NCBI RefSeq assembly: GCF_017813235.1
Contig: NZ_JAGISH010000006.1
Location: 247,114-311,113, forward strand
DNA length: 64,000 bases
Source: Sagittula salina
GTDB taxonomy: Bacteria; Pseudomonadota; Alphaproteobacteria; Rhodobacterales; Rhodobacteraceae
Reading direction: 5' to 3'
Under the pieces are notes generated by a model. The model saw only the letters and a list, made by a program, of their open reading frames with translations. It had not been told where the DNA came from and did not search any database. Made by a program: the position numbers and the translations under genes. Every line of letters starts with the position of its first letter. Position 1 is the stretch's first letter. Shown here in pieces: positions 45,819-54,850 of this stretch.

Positions 45819-47351
45819 TTAGACCAGCGCGCCGACCAAGGCCGTGGCCGCGGCACCCACCCCGAGACCCAGCAACCCCCACAGGACCCGGCCCCGCCAG
45901 CGGCCGGGTTTTACCGTTTCCACGGGCTGCGCCTGACGGATCAGGGCCGCTTCCACCAGTTTCGGCAAGCGCGGGCCAAAGCGTGCCATGACCATCGCCG
46001 TCTTCCATAGGTCAGAGGCTGCGGCGCGCGGGCCGATCGACTGCTTTATGTAGTCCTCGACAACAGGCTGCGCGACCTTCCAGATATTCATGCGTGGATC
46101 AAGCGAGCGTGCCACGCCCTCGACCACTACCATGGTACGCTGCAACAGGATCAGTTCCGTCCGCGTTTCCATGCCAAAGCGTTCCGTCACCTCGAAGAGA
46201 TAGGCCAGCAGCTTCCCCATTGAGATCCGCGTGGCGTCCATGCCGAAAATCGGTTCGCCCACCGCCCGGAGCGCGCGGGCGAATTCATCGGGATCACGGT
46301 CGGCGGGGACATAGCCCGCCTCGAAATGCACCTCAGCCACGCGCTTGTAATCGCGACGAATGAAACCAAAGAGAATCTCGGCGTAGACCCGGCGCGTGTA
46401 TTCGTCGATGTGGCCCATGATGCCGAAATCATATGCGATGATGTCGCCGTTCGCAGCTACCTTCAGATTGCCCTGATGCATGTCGGCATGGAAAAATCCA
46501 TCGCGCAGTGCGTGGTTCAGGAAGAGTTGCAGCACGCGCTCGGACAGAGCCTTGCGGTCGTGACCGGCAGCATCCAGCCCGGCGTTGTCACCCAGCGGCA
46601 CGCCCTCGGCCCAGCTCATCACCATGACGCGCCGCCCGGACAGGCCCCAGTTGACCCGCGGCAGCTGAAATCCAGAGTCGGAGACCGTGTTCGCAGCGAA
46701 TTCGCTCGCCGCTGCCGCCTCCAGACGCAGGTCCAGTTCGCCCATCACGACGCCTTCGAAGTGGGCAATCACGTCACGCGGGTGCAGGCGGCGCGATGCG
46801 GGGGAGAGGTTTTCAATCGTTGCGGCGGCGAACCAGAAGGCGTCGATGTCCTTTCGGAACGCGCGTTCGATGCCGGGGCGCAGCACCTTCACGGCGACCT
46901 CTTCGCCGGTCTCGCGCAGTCGCGCGCGGTGCACCTGTGCGATGGACGCCGCCGCCACCGGATCGCTGAACTCGGAAAACACTTCGTCCACCGGCTGGCC
47001 CAGCTCGGCCTCGACCTGCCGCTTTGCTTCTTCGACGGAGAAAGGAGGCAGCTTGTCCTGCAGCACGCGCAGCTCCTGCGCCATGTCCTCGCCCACGACG
47101 TCGGGCCGCGTCGACAGGATCTGGCCGAACTTGATGTAGGCCGGACCCAGAACCTGCAGGGCACGCACAGCCGGGGGCAGGCCGGGGTCGCCGCGTTCGC
47201 CCAAAAAGGTGAACGGCCACGCCAGCACCCGCGCTGCCATGCGCAGTGGGGCGGGCGTGTCGAAGGCGTCCAGCACGACATGCATCGCGCCGGTTCTTTC
47301 AAAGGTCGCGCCGGTGCGGATCAACCTCCAGATGTTGTGCGGACCCCTCAA
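45819..47351 (-). CDS. ubiB: Ubiquinone biosynthesis kinase-like protein UbiB (ABC1 family)
   Basis: A 510-residue atypical kinase-fold protein needed for ubiquinone synthesis. The family KxGQ motif is in [23 protein letters not shown], the AAAS motif replaces the P-loop ([14 protein letters not shown]), and the kinase core includes [13 protein letters not shown] and [15 protein letters not shown]. The C-terminus is hydrophobic ([22 protein letters not shown]), fitting a membrane anchor. The ATG overlaps the ubiE stop by ATGA. Confidence 0.95.
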   Translation of the reverse strand: MRGPHNIWRLIRTGATFERTGAMHVVLDAFDTPAPLRMAARVLAWPFTFLGERGDPGLPPAVRALQVLGPAYIKFGQILSTRPDVVGEDMAQELRVLQDKLPPFSVEEAKRQVEAELGQPVDEVFSEFSDPVAAASIAQVHRARLRETGEEVAVKVLRPGIERAFRKDIDAFWFAAATIENLSPASRRLHPRDVIAHFEGVVMGELDLRLEAAAASEFAANTVSDSGFQLPRVNWGLSGRRVMVMSWAEGVPLGDNAGLDAAGHDRKALSERVLQLFLNHALRDGFFHADMHQGNLKVAANGDIIAYDFGIMGHIDEYTRRVYAEILFGFIRRDYKRVAEVHFEAGYVPADRDPDEFARALRAVGEPIFGMDATRISMGKLLAYLFEVTERFGMETRTELILLQRTMVVVEGVARSLDPRMNIWKVAQPVVEDYIKQSIGPRAAASDLWKTAMVMARFGPRLPKLVEAALIRQAQPVETVKPGRWRGRVLWGLLGLGVGAAATALVGALV

Positions 47352-48100
47352 AGTTTCCAGCCCGAGTGCAGACAGGCCACGCCCATGGTCAGATTGCGGT
47401 ACTTCGCGTTGTCGAACCCGGCCTCACGCACCATCCCGAGAAAGGTTTCCTGATCTGGAAACCTGCGAATGCTTTCAACAAGGTACTGGTAGGAATCGTG
47501 ATCTCCGGCAATCACCTGACCCATCTTCGGTATGATGTTGAAGGAATACAGGTCGTAGGCCTTCTGCATCATGTCGTTGGGGATCTGGCTGAACTCCAGC
47601 ACCATCAGGCGGCCTCCGGGCTTCAACACGCGGTAGGCCTCGTTCAAGGCCTCCTGCGGGCGGGTCACGTTCCGGATGCCGAAGGAGATCGTGTAGACAT
47701 CGAAGGTATTGTCCGCAAAGGGCAATTTCATTGCGTCGCCCACCACCCAGTCGAGGTTGTCCGCCATCGACGCCGCTTCAGCACGCTTGCGGCCTTCGAC
47801 CAGCATCGATTCGGTAATGTCCAGAACGGTGGAGTGGCCGGTGCCCGCCCGTTTCAGAAACCGAAACGAAATGTCCCCCGTTCCCCCGGCCACGTCCAGC
47901 AGCCTCTGGCCCGGGCGCGGTGCCAGCCAGTCCATCATCGCGTCCTTCCAGACGCGGTGAATGCCGAAGGACATGGCGTCGTTCATCACGTCGTATTTAG
48001 ACGCCACAGAGGTAAAGACACCCTGAACGCGCCCCGCCTTTTCCCCCTCAGGGACCTCGGTGAACCCGAAATGCGTCGTCTTCCCAGAGTCTTGCGTCAT
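47348..48100 (-). CDS. ubiE: Ubiquinone/menaquinone C-methyltransferase UbiE
   Basis: A 250-residue SAM-dependent methyltransferase of ubiquinone synthesis. Signatures are [18 protein letters not shown], the SAM loop [29 protein letters not shown] and the C-terminal [11 protein letters not shown]. The open frame continues upstream into the mutM promoter region, but ATG 48100 fits the family start. Co-transcribed with ubiB. Confidence 0.97.
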   Translation of the reverse strand: MTQDSGKTTHFGFTEVPEGEKAGRVQGVFTSVASKYDVMNDAMSFGIHRVWKDAMMDWLAPRPGQRLLDVAGGTGDISFRFLKRAGTGHSTVLDITESMLVEGRKRAEAASMADNLDWVVGDAMKLPFADNTFDVYTISFGIRNVTRPQEALNEAYRVLKPGGRLMVLEFSQIPNDMMQKAYDLYSFNIIPKMGQVIAGDHDSYQYLVESIRRFPDQETFLGMVREAGFDNAKYRNLTMGVACLHSGWKL

Positions 48101-48197
48101 CTTCGCCCCTTGTGACCCGGCGGGGACTTGTGTCCGTACCGTTTGGTGCCTTCTTATAGGGCGCTGCAGCACAGTGACAATCGCAAGGACCGTGTGA

Positions 48198-49049
48198 ATG
48201 CCCGAATTGCCCGAAGTCGAGACAGTGCGCCGCGGCCTCGCCCCCGCGATGGAGGGCGCAGTGATCGCCCGCACACAGGTCAACCGCCCGGACCTGCGCT
48301 GGCCTTTTCCGGACCGCATGGCCGAACGGCTCACCGGCGCGGGTGTTCTGCAATTGCGCCGCCGGTCGAAATACATCCTCTGTGATCTGGATACTGGCGA
48401 GACGTTGCTGATCCACCTCGGCATGTCGGGGCGGATGCTGGTTTCCGGCGATCCGCTGGGGCAGTTCGTGCACAACCACCCCGCGCCGGAAAAGCACGAT
48501 CACGTCGTGCTCGACATGGGTAACGGCGCGCGCATCACCTTCAATGACCCGCGACGCTTTGGCGCCATGGACCTGCTGCCCACCGCCACCGCCGACCTGC
48601 ACCCGCTGCTGGCGCAGATCGGGCCGGAGCCGCTGGGCAACGGGTTCACCGAATCTCATCTGGTCGCCGCGCTCAAACCGCGCAACACGCCGATAAAATC
48701 CGCGCTTCTGGATCAGAAGATCGTCGCCGGGCTGGGCAACATATACGTTTGCGAGGCGCTCTTCCGTGCCGGCATCTCTCCGGTGCGGCGAACGCGCAAC
48801 ATCTCCGCACCGCGAATCGCGGCCCTCGTCCCCATCATCCGACAGGTCTTGGAGGAGGCGATTGAGGCGGGGGGCTCCAGCCTCAAGGATTTCCGCCAAG
48901 CCGATGGGGAACTTGGATATTTCCAGCACAATTTCGATGTCTACGGCCGCGAAGGAGACGCCTGCCGCACGCCGGACTGCCCTTCGGTCATCCGTCGGGT
49001 GGTGCAGTCGGGGCGGTCGTCGTTCTATTGCCCGACTTGCCAAAACTAG
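48198..49049 (+). CDS. mutM: Formamidopyrimidine-DNA glycosylase MutM (Fpg)
   Basis: A 283-residue bifunctional DNA glycosylase/AP lyase removing 8-oxoguanine and formamidopyrimidines. PELPEVE after the initiator Met provides the catalytic proline and glutamate. [19 protein letters not shown] and [11 protein letters not shown] follow. The C-terminal zinc finger has CRTPDC and CPTC. Divergent from ubiE across about 100 bp. Confidence 0.97.
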   Translation: MPELPEVETVRRGLAPAMEGAVIARTQVNRPDLRWPFPDRMAERLTGAGVLQLRRRSKYILCDLDTGETLLIHLGMSGRMLVSGDPLGQFVHNHPAPEKHDHVVLDMGNGARITFNDPRRFGAMDLLPTATADLHPLLAQIGPEPLGNGFTESHLVAALKPRNTPIKSALLDQKIVAGLGNIYVCEALFRAGISPVRRTRNISAPRIAALVPIIRQVLEEAIEAGGSSLKDFRQADGELGYFQHNFDVYGREGDACRTPDCPSVIRRVVQSGRSSFYCPTCQN

Positions 49050-49115
49050 GCTTGATCGGTCCGAGCGAAATGTTAAGGCTTTCCCCTTGACGGAACCGGA
49101 CGGAGCCCAAAGCCC

Positions 49116-49892
49116 ATGGCCTATGAGACGATCATCGTCGAAGTAGAAGACCACGTCGCCACCTTGAAACTCAATCGCCCCGACGCGCTGAACGCTCTGA
49201 ACTCGCACCTTTTGGGCGAGCTGAGCCAGGCGCTTGCGGAGGCCGACAGGAACGACAAGGTCCGCTGCATCATCATCACCGGCTCGCAGAAGGCTTTTGC
49301 CGCCGGTGCGGACATCAAGGAGATGTCGGAAAAAAGCTACGTCGACATGCTGATGTCGGATTTCTTCGGCTCGGAGAGCAACGCCATCACGGCGACCCGC
49401 AAGCCGATCATCGCTGCCGTTTCGGGCTACGCCCTTGGCGGCGGTTGCGAACTGGCGATGATGTGCGATTTCATCATTGCCGCGGATACCGCCAAGTTCG
49501 GACAGCCCGAGATCAACCTCGGCGTCATTCCCGGCCTCGGCGGCACTCAGCGCCTGACCCGCTTCATCGGGAAGTCGAAGGCGATGGACATGGTGCTCAC
49601 CGGGCGTTTCATGGATGCCGAAGAGGCTGAGCGTTCGGGGCTGGTGTCCCGCGTAGTCCCTGCCAAGAGCCTGATGGAAGAGGCCCGCGCCGCCGCCGAC
49701 AAGATTGCCGAAAAGTCGATGATCTCCACCGTGGTGGCAAAGGAACAGGTGAACGTCGCCTACGAGATGACCCTGAGCCAGGGCCTCTTGTCGGAACGCC
49801 GCGCCTTTCACGCGCTGTTCAACACCGAAGATCAGAACGAAGGCATGGCCGCCTTCATGGAGAAACGCTCGGCCCAGTTCCGGGACCGTTGA
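49116..49892 (+). CDS. Enoyl-CoA hydratase
   Basis: A 258-residue crotonase-fold hydratase. The oxyanion-hole segments are AGADIKEM and [15 protein letters not shown], and [22 protein letters not shown] carries the catalytic glutamates, matching short-chain enoyl-CoA hydratases of beta-oxidation. It is transcribed alone between mutM and rpsT, a position common in Rhodobacterales. Exact substrate range is not evident. Confidence 0.92.
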   Translation: MAYETIIVEVEDHVATLKLNRPDALNALNSHLLGELSQALAEADRNDKVRCIIITGSQKAFAAGADIKEMSEKSYVDMLMSDFFGSESNAITATRKPIIAAVSGYALGGGCELAMMCDFIIAADTAKFGQPEINLGVIPGLGGTQRLTRFIGKSKAMDMVLTGRFMDAEEAERSGLVSRVVPAKSLMEEARAAADKIAEKSMISTVVAKEQVNVAYEMTLSQGLLSERRAFHALFNTEDQNEGMAAFMEKRSAQFRDR

Positions 49893-50146
49893 TCCGCATG
49901 CCATGCGCATGGTTTGTGCATGGCCAAAATGAGGCTTCCGGGCAGTGCCGGGCGGAAACGCCTTGCCCGGCGGTCGACGGTGCTATATAGGCGCCGGTCA
50001 TACATGCGCGTGATGCCCGCTCAGGCAAGAATCGGTCCCGTGAGTTCAGTTCGGGTCTGCAAACGGCATTCGCCGCGCATACCAGTTTTGAACCGATACC
50101 GCCGCACCCGAAACCGGGAAGGCGGCGACCAGAAGGAACGATCATC
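49893..50146. other. rpsT upstream region and leader
   Basis: About 250 bp with no supported gene. It holds a likely promoter at 49963-49991 and a leader of about 150 nt before rpsT. No clear riboswitch or attenuator is visible by eye. Confidence 0.4.
49963..49991 (+). promoter_or_regulatory. Candidate sigma-70-type promoter of rpsT
   Basis: TTGCCC, a 17-nt spacer and TATAGG (or TATATA with a 15-nt spacer) make a good housekeeping-type promoter match about 155 nt before the rpsT start. Confidence 0.4.
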
Positions 50147-50416
50147 ATGGCAAATACGCCCCAGTCCAAAAAACGCGCCCGTCAGGCAGAGAAGCGTTAC
50201 GCGGTCAACAAGGCCCGTCGTTCGCGCATCCGCACCCACCTGCGCAAGGTCGAAGAAGCTATCGCATCCGGTGACCAGACCGCCGCGCAGGCAGCCCTGC
50301 AGGCCGCCCAGCCGGAAATCATGCGTGGTGTGACCAAAGGCGTCTACCACAAGAACACCGCATCGCGGAAAGTCTCCCGTCTGTCCGCCCGCGTGAAGGC
50401 GCTGGCCACGGCGTAA
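50147..50416 (+). CDS. rpsT: 30S ribosomal protein S20
   Basis: An 89-residue ribosomal protein, basic and helical: [39 protein letters not shown], later [42 protein letters not shown] precedes the ATG. A strong hairpin with a T-tract about 80 nt downstream ends the unit before dnaA. Confidence 0.98.
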   Translation: MANTPQSKKRARQAEKRYAVNKARRSRIRTHLRKVEEAIASGDQTAAQAALQAAQPEIMRGVTKGVYHKNTASRKVSRLSARVKALATA

Positions 50417-50497
50417 GACGCCCGATTCTTGGTCGTTCCGGGGGTGCAAACAGGCCCCCTGACGGGATCGATCACAAGATGCTTCGACGTTGCGAAA

Positions 50498-50531
50498 GGG
50501 CACCACATACCGTGGTGCCCTTTTGTTTTTT
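50498..50531 (+). terminator. Rho-independent terminator after rpsT
   Basis: A perfect 9-bp stem (GGGCACCAC / GTGGTGCCC) with a 5-nt loop, followed directly by TTTTGTTTTTT. It separates rpsT from dnaA. Confidence 0.93.
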
Positions 50532-50710
50532 CAAAGGTTTGCAGGGCCAAAATCGGGGCCTGAGATTCTTTTCCGGGAATCCTCGAGTCAATATCGAAGT
50601 TCAGTTGCCGCTTCCTGTGGATGGTTGGTAATTTCACCAGGCGAGTCACATCGTACACTTGGGGGGACAAGGCTGCCGGTTCCGGTGCTCTGCTCAGAGC
50701 AACAGGAACT

Positions 50711-50744
50711 GCTTGTCGGGATACTGCGGGTATCCTCGACAAGC
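50711..50744 (+). promoter_or_regulatory. Strong stem-loop in the dnaA leader
   Basis: GCTTGTCG then GGATAC on the left pair with GTATCC then CGACAAGC on the right, 14 base pairs with a single bulged T and a 5-nt loop. No T-tract follows, so it is unlikely to be a simple terminator. It ends 20 nt before the small open frame. Confidence 0.6.
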
Positions 50745-50763
50745 GACAGGGGAGACCCTGGCC

Positions 50764-50871
50764 ATGTCCAAACACAAAACGGGTGGAACATCCGTGTCGC
50801 CGTCGGGACAGCGGCGCACGCATGGAAACCCCGGGGCTCTGATGCCCTGGCTTATACCCTCTGGGGTATGA
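50764..50871 (+). CDS. Possible 35-residue leader peptide upstream of dnaA
   Basis: ATG 50764 is preceded by GGGGAG at a good distance (9 nt) and opens a 35-codon frame starting MSKHKTGGTSVS and ending PWLIPSGV, basic in its first half. It lies between two hairpins and its stop overlaps the end of the second one (GGGTATGA). It ends 83 nt before dnaA. No homology is recognised, so coding status rests on the ribosome-binding site and placement only. Confidence 0.3.
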   Translation: MSKHKTGGTSVSPSGQRRTHGNPGALMPWLIPSGV

Positions 50872-50954
50872 GTTCGGCTGTTTTGTGCCTTGTGTTTGTT
50901 GACACGCCGCCGTGCGCACACGGTGCAAGGAACGGAACGAGGAACAGTTGGCGG

Positions 50955-52334
50955 ATGACAAAAGAACAATGGGGCGCCCTCCAAGAGCAGATCTGCAGGA
51001 CGATCGGACAGAACAACTACAAGACGTGGATCGAACCTCTCCGATTTCGTGGTATGACCAACGAGGGCGTCATGACGCTTCAGGCGCCCACGAACTTCTT
51101 CGGAACATACGTGTCGCAAAATTTCGGTGACATGCTGCTGGCGCAGATTTCGACCGTGGACGCCTCAGTCCGCCGTCTGAATTTTCAGGCCGGGATCAGC
51201 GAACCGAAGCGCGAAAAGCAGGAAACGCAAAAGCCCGCACCGCTGGCCGAAGCGGAGCCAGCGTCCCCGGCCACCACGGCGAAGGACCAGTCGCTGCCGG
51301 GCGCGCCGCTCGACATGCGGTTTACCTTCGACACTTTCGTGGTGGGCAAGCCGAACGAACTGGCCCATGCCGCCGCGCGTCGCGTCGCCGAAGGTGGGCC
51401 GGTGACCTTCAACCCGCTCTTCCTCTATGGTGGTGTTGGTCTTGGCAAGACGCACCTCATGCACGCCATCGCCTGGGAGTTGTCGCAGCGCAACCCCAAC
51501 GCCACCGTGCTGTACCTGTCGGCGGAACAGTTCATGTACCGCTTCGTGCAGGCCCTGCGCGAGCGCAAGATGATGGACTTCAAGGAGATGTTCCGCTCTG
51601 TCGACGTGCTGATGGTCGATGACGTGCAGTTCATCGCCGGCAAGGATTCGACGCAGGAAGAGTTCTTCCACACGTTCAACGCGCTTGTGGACCAGAACAA
51701 GCAGATCATCATCTCGGCGGATCGGGCGCCGGACGAGATCAAGGATCTGGAAAACCGCATCCGCTCCAGACTTCAGTCGGGTCTGGTGGTGGACCTGCAC
51801 CCGACGGATTACGAGCTTCGGCTCGGAATTCTGCAGTCGAAGGTCGAGGGGTACCGCGGGATGCATCCGGGCCTGCAGATCGACGATGGCGTGCTGGAGT
51901 TCCTCGCGCATCGGATTTCCACCAATGTCCGCGTGCTGGAAGGGGCGCTGACCCGTCTGTTCGCTTTTGCCAGCCTCGTGGGCAAGCCGATCAACATGGA
52001 TCTGGTGCAGGACTCTCTGGCCGACGTCCTGCGCGCATCGGAGCGGAAGATCTCGATCGACGAGATCCAGCGCCGCGTGGCCGAACATTACAACATCCGT
52101 CTGTCGGACATGATCGGGCCGAAGCGGGTGCGCAACTTTGCCCGACCGCGGCAGGTGGCGATGTACCTCTGCAAGCAGCTGACCTCGCGGTCACTGCCGG
52201 AAATCGGCCGTCGTTTCGGCGGACGCGACCACACCACCGTGATGCACGGGGTGAGGCGGATCGAGGAACTGCGCCTGCAGGACGGGCAGATCGACGAGGA
52301 TGTCGAAATGCTGCGTCGGGCGCTCGAAGCCTGA
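50955..52334 (+). CDS. dnaA: Chromosomal replication initiator DnaA
   Basis: A 459-residue AAA+ initiator. N-terminal DnaB/DiaA-contact domain (MTKEQWGALQEQI...NNYKTWIEPL), a Pro/Ala/Glu linker, the ATPase with Walker A GGVGLGKTH and Walker B DVLMVDDVQFI, and the C-terminal DnaA-box-binding helix-turn-helix with GGRDHTTVMHGVRRIEEL. The open frame extends far upstream, but homology begins at ATG 50955. About 41 kb from the proposed oriC, so dnaA and origin are not adjacent, as in other alphaproteobacteria. Confidence 0.98.
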   Translation: MTKEQWGALQEQICRTIGQNNYKTWIEPLRFRGMTNEGVMTLQAPTNFFGTYVSQNFGDMLLAQISTVDASVRRLNFQAGISEPKREKQETQKPAPLAEAEPASPATTAKDQSLPGAPLDMRFTFDTFVVGKPNELAHAAARRVAEGGPVTFNPLFLYGGVGLGKTHLMHAIAWELSQRNPNATVLYLSAEQFMYRFVQALRERKMMDFKEMFRSVDVLMVDDVQFIAGKDSTQEEFFHTFNALVDQNKQIIISADRAPDEIKDLENRIRSRLQSGLVVDLHPTDYELRLGILQSKVEGYRGMHPGLQIDDGVLEFLAHRISTNVRVLEGALTRLFAFASLVGKPINMDLVQDSLADVLRASERKISIDEIQRRVAEHYNIRLSDMIGPKRVRNFARPRQVAMYLCKQLTSRSLPEIGRRFGGRDHTTVMHGVRRIEELRLQDGQIDEDVEMLRRALEA

Positions 52335-52356
52335 GACGTTCACACAACACCAGGGC

Positions 52357-52381
52357 GTGCGGCGTGGCATATGCGCCGCAC
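52357..52381 (+). terminator. Hairpin between dnaA and dnaN
   Basis: GTGCGGCG and CGCCGCAC form a perfect 8-bp stem around a 9-nt loop, 22 nt after the dnaA stop. No T-run follows, so it may be a weak or Rho-assisted terminator, or an mRNA-processing structure. Confidence 0.4.
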
Positions 52382-52490
52382 GAGTCTTGACGCTTTGGGG
52401 AATTCATTCAACAAAACCGCAAACCGGCTTGGAGCGCTGGACGCTCCGCGCTAACGTGCGCGTCCCGGAGTGTCGGAGAGGGTAGGGCAA

Positions 52491-53609
52491 ATGAAAATCA
52501 GCATGGAACGGGCGACGCTTCTGCGGGCGGTGGCTCAGGCTCAGTCGGTCGTGGAGCGGCGCAACACGATCCCGATCCTCGCCAACGTGCTGATCGAGGC
52601 CGAAGGCGACACCGTCACCTTCCGCGCCACCGATCTGGACATCGAGGTGCTCGACCGCGCGGAGGCCATGGTCGAAAAGGCTGGCGGCACCACCGTCAGC
52701 GCCGTCACCCTGCACGAGATCGTTCGCAAGCTGCCCGACGGCGCGCAGGTCGCTCTGTCGGAAGAACCCGGCTCGGGCCGCCTGACCGTCTCGGCGGGCC
52801 GCTCGATGTTCAATCTCGCGACGCTGCCGAAGGAAGATTTCCCGGTGATGGCGTCGTCGGAATACACCTCGAACTTCAGCTGCAAGGCGCAGGTGCTGCG
52901 GCGTCTGTTCGACAAGTCGAAGTTCGCTATCTCCACCGAGGAGACGCGGTACTACCTGAACGGCGTCTACATGCATGTGTCCGATTCCGACGGTGCCAAG
53001 GTACTGCGCTGCGTGGCAACCGACGGTCATCGTCTTGCCCGGATCGACGCACCGCTGCCGGATAATGCCGCCGACATGCCCGGCGTGATCGTTCCGCGCA
53101 AGACCGTGGGCGAGCTGCGCAAGCTCCTCGACGAGGACGACATGGACATCGCGGTCAGCGTGTCCGAAACCAAGATCCGCTTTGCCACGCACAACATCAC
53201 GCTGACCTCCAAGGTCATCGACGGCACCTTCCCCGATTACACGCGCGTCATTCCGCAGGGCAACACGCGCAAGCTGGAAGTGGACGCAAGCGAGTTTGCC
53301 AAGGCGGTGGACCGCGTGGCGACTGTGTCGTCGGAGCGCTCCCGCGCGGTGAAGCTGGCACTGGATGAGGACAGGCTGGTGCTTTCGGTCAACGCGCCGG
53401 ACAGCGGCGCGGCAGAGGAAGAACTGGCCGTAGCCTACGGCGACGAGCGGCTGGAAATCGGTTTCAACGCGAAGTATCTGCTGGAAATCGCCTCTCAGGT
53501 AGATCGCGAGAACGCTGTCTTCCTGTTCAACTCCTCCGGCGACCCGACGCTGATGCGCGAGGGCGACGATACCTCCGCGGTCTACGTTGTCATGCCGATG
53601 CGGGTGTGA
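52491..53609 (+). CDS. dnaN: DNA polymerase III beta sliding clamp
   Basis: A 372-residue three-domain clamp. MKISMERATLLRAVAQAQSVVERRNTIPILANVLIEA begins domain 1, and the C-terminus ends YVVMPMRV with the hydrophobic-cleft residues. An upstream in-frame GTG (52470) is possible, but ATG 52491 fits the family and follows GAGAGGGTAGGG. Between dnaA and recF as in most bacteria. Confidence 0.98.
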   Translation: MKISMERATLLRAVAQAQSVVERRNTIPILANVLIEAEGDTVTFRATDLDIEVLDRAEAMVEKAGGTTVSAVTLHEIVRKLPDGAQVALSEEPGSGRLTVSAGRSMFNLATLPKEDFPVMASSEYTSNFSCKAQVLRRLFDKSKFAISTEETRYYLNGVYMHVSDSDGAKVLRCVATDGHRLARIDAPLPDNAADMPGVIVPRKTVGELRKLLDEDDMDIAVSVSETKIRFATHNITLTSKVIDGTFPDYTRVIPQGNTRKLEVDASEFAKAVDRVATVSSERSRAVKLALDEDRLVLSVNAPDSGAAEEELAVAYGDERLEIGFNAKYLLEIASQVDRENAVFLFNSSGDPTLMREGDDTSAVYVVMPMRV

Positions 53610-53626
53610 TCGCGGACAGAACGCTT

Positions 53627-53655
53627 CCGGCGGGAGTATTTATGCCAAGAAGAAA
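53627..53655 (+). repeat. Short intergenic motif before recF, possibly a dispersed Rhodobacterales repeat
   Basis: The dnaN-recF gap contains a GGCGGGAGTATTT block followed by an A/G-rich CCAAGAAGAAAC. From memory, similar sequences recur in intergenic regions of this bacterial group. Only one copy is present in this window, so repeat status cannot be shown here. Confidence 0.3.
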
Positions 53656-53670
53656 CAGGGGGCGCGGCGC

Positions 53671-54768
53671 ATGTACCTGACGTCGCTCACCTTGTCGCAC
53701 TTCCGGTCCCACAAGCGGGCGGTGGTCGAGGTCGATCACCGCCCGATCGCCATCTGGGGACCGAACGGCGCGGGCAAGACCAACCTGATCGAGGCGGTGT
53801 CTCTGTTCTCGCCGGGTCGGGGGCTGCGGCGCGCCTCCGCGCAGGAGATGGCGCGGCGGCCGGAGGCGCTGGGTTGGAAGATCCGTGGCGACCTTGTGGG
53901 GGTGTCGGGTACGCACGATCTGTCCTTTACCTCGGAGGGCGGCGCGGCGCGGCAGGTCAGGATCGATGACAAGCCAGCCAGCCAGGTGGTGCTGGGTCGG
54001 CTGGCGCGGGCGGTCTGGCTGATCCCCGCCATGGACCGGCTTTGGATAGAAGGCGCAGAGGGGCGGCGGCGGTTTCTGGACCGCATGACGTTGTCGTTCT
54101 TCCCGGATCACGCTCAGGCGGCGCTGGATTACGAGAAGGCCATGCGCGAACGCAATCGCCTGCTCAAGGACATGGTGCGCGACGCCCATTGGTATGCAGC
54201 GCTGGAGGCACAGATGGCCGAAAGCGGCGCGGCATTGCATCTGAACCGCCGGGCGGCGGTGGCGCGGATCATGCAGGCCCAGGCCGGGGCGGAGACGGCA
54301 TTCCCCACCGCCGCGCTGGAGCTGATCCAATCCGAGGGCAGCATGCCCGATACGGCCACGGACCTGCGTGCGGCGCTGGGCGAAAGCCGTGCTCGTGACC
54401 TTGCGGCAGGGCGCACGCTGGTGGGGCCGCACCGGACGGATCTGATGGGGACCTTTGCGGCCAAGGAGGTGCCCGCGTCGGAATGCTCCACCGGCGAGCA
54501 GAAGGCGCTGCTGATCTCGCTTATCCTCGCCAACGCGCGGGCGCTGTCGCAGGACGAGGGCGAGCCGCCGATCCTTCTCCTGGACGAGGTAGCCGCGCAC
54601 CTCGATGCGGGCCGCCGCGCCGCGCTTTTCGACGAGATTTCCGCGCTTGGTGCTCAGGCATGGATGACGGGCACGGGACCGGAGTTGTTCGCGGAACTGG
54701 GCACCCGAGCGCAGGCCTTGGTGGTCACCGACGAGGCTGGCGCCTCGGTAGTTTCAAAACCCTGCTGA
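53671..54768 (+). CDS. recF: DNA replication and repair protein RecF
   Basis: A 365-residue SMC-like ATPase that helps load RecA at gaps. The Walker A motif is GPNGAGKTN, with TGEQKALLISLILANARAL as signature region and PPILLLDEVAAHLD as Walker B/D-loop. The frame is open upstream through the intergenic motif, but homology begins at MYLTSLTLSHFRSHK (ATG 53671). Confidence 0.96.
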   Translation: MYLTSLTLSHFRSHKRAVVEVDHRPIAIWGPNGAGKTNLIEAVSLFSPGRGLRRASAQEMARRPEALGWKIRGDLVGVSGTHDLSFTSEGGAARQVRIDDKPASQVVLGRLARAVWLIPAMDRLWIEGAEGRRRFLDRMTLSFFPDHAQAALDYEKAMRERNRLLKDMVRDAHWYAALEAQMAESGAALHLNRRAAVARIMQAQAGAETAFPTAALELIQSEGSMPDTATDLRAALGESRARDLAAGRTLVGPHRTDLMGTFAAKEVPASECSTGEQKALLISLILANARALSQDEGEPPILLLDEVAAHLDAGRRAALFDEISALGAQAWMTGTGPELFAELGTRAQALVVTDEAGASVVSKPC

Positions 54769-54850
54769 TCCTACTAAATCTTGTGGCTTGCGCGTGACAA
54801 TCCCCGGGCTTGGGGCTATAAAACGCACAAGAAAAACAAGGGAAATGGGC

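Larger units (their letters stand above)
50532..50954. promoter_or_regulatory. dnaA upstream region: three palindromes and a small open frame
   Basis: About 420 bp between the rpsT terminator and dnaA. Palindromes are TGCTCTG-CT-CAGAGCA (50686-50701), a 14-bp stem with one bulge (50711-50744) and ATACCC-TCTG-GGGTAT (50854-50869). TGTGGATGG (50616-50624) is a DnaA-box-like 9-mer with two mismatches, a possible autoregulatory site. A 35-codon frame lies at 50764-50871. The promoter position is not determined. Confidence 0.6.

Noticed and set aside
48048..49910. 620-codon open frame antisense to mutM and the enoyl-CoA hydratase
   Set aside because: Both sense genes are intact and conserved; the antisense product is His/Arg/Gly-rich and matches nothing.
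50490..50954. Extended dnaA start well upstream of ATG 50955
   Set aside because: The extension would begin inside the rpsT terminator and encode a sequence without homology; DnaA domain I begins at MTKEQWG.
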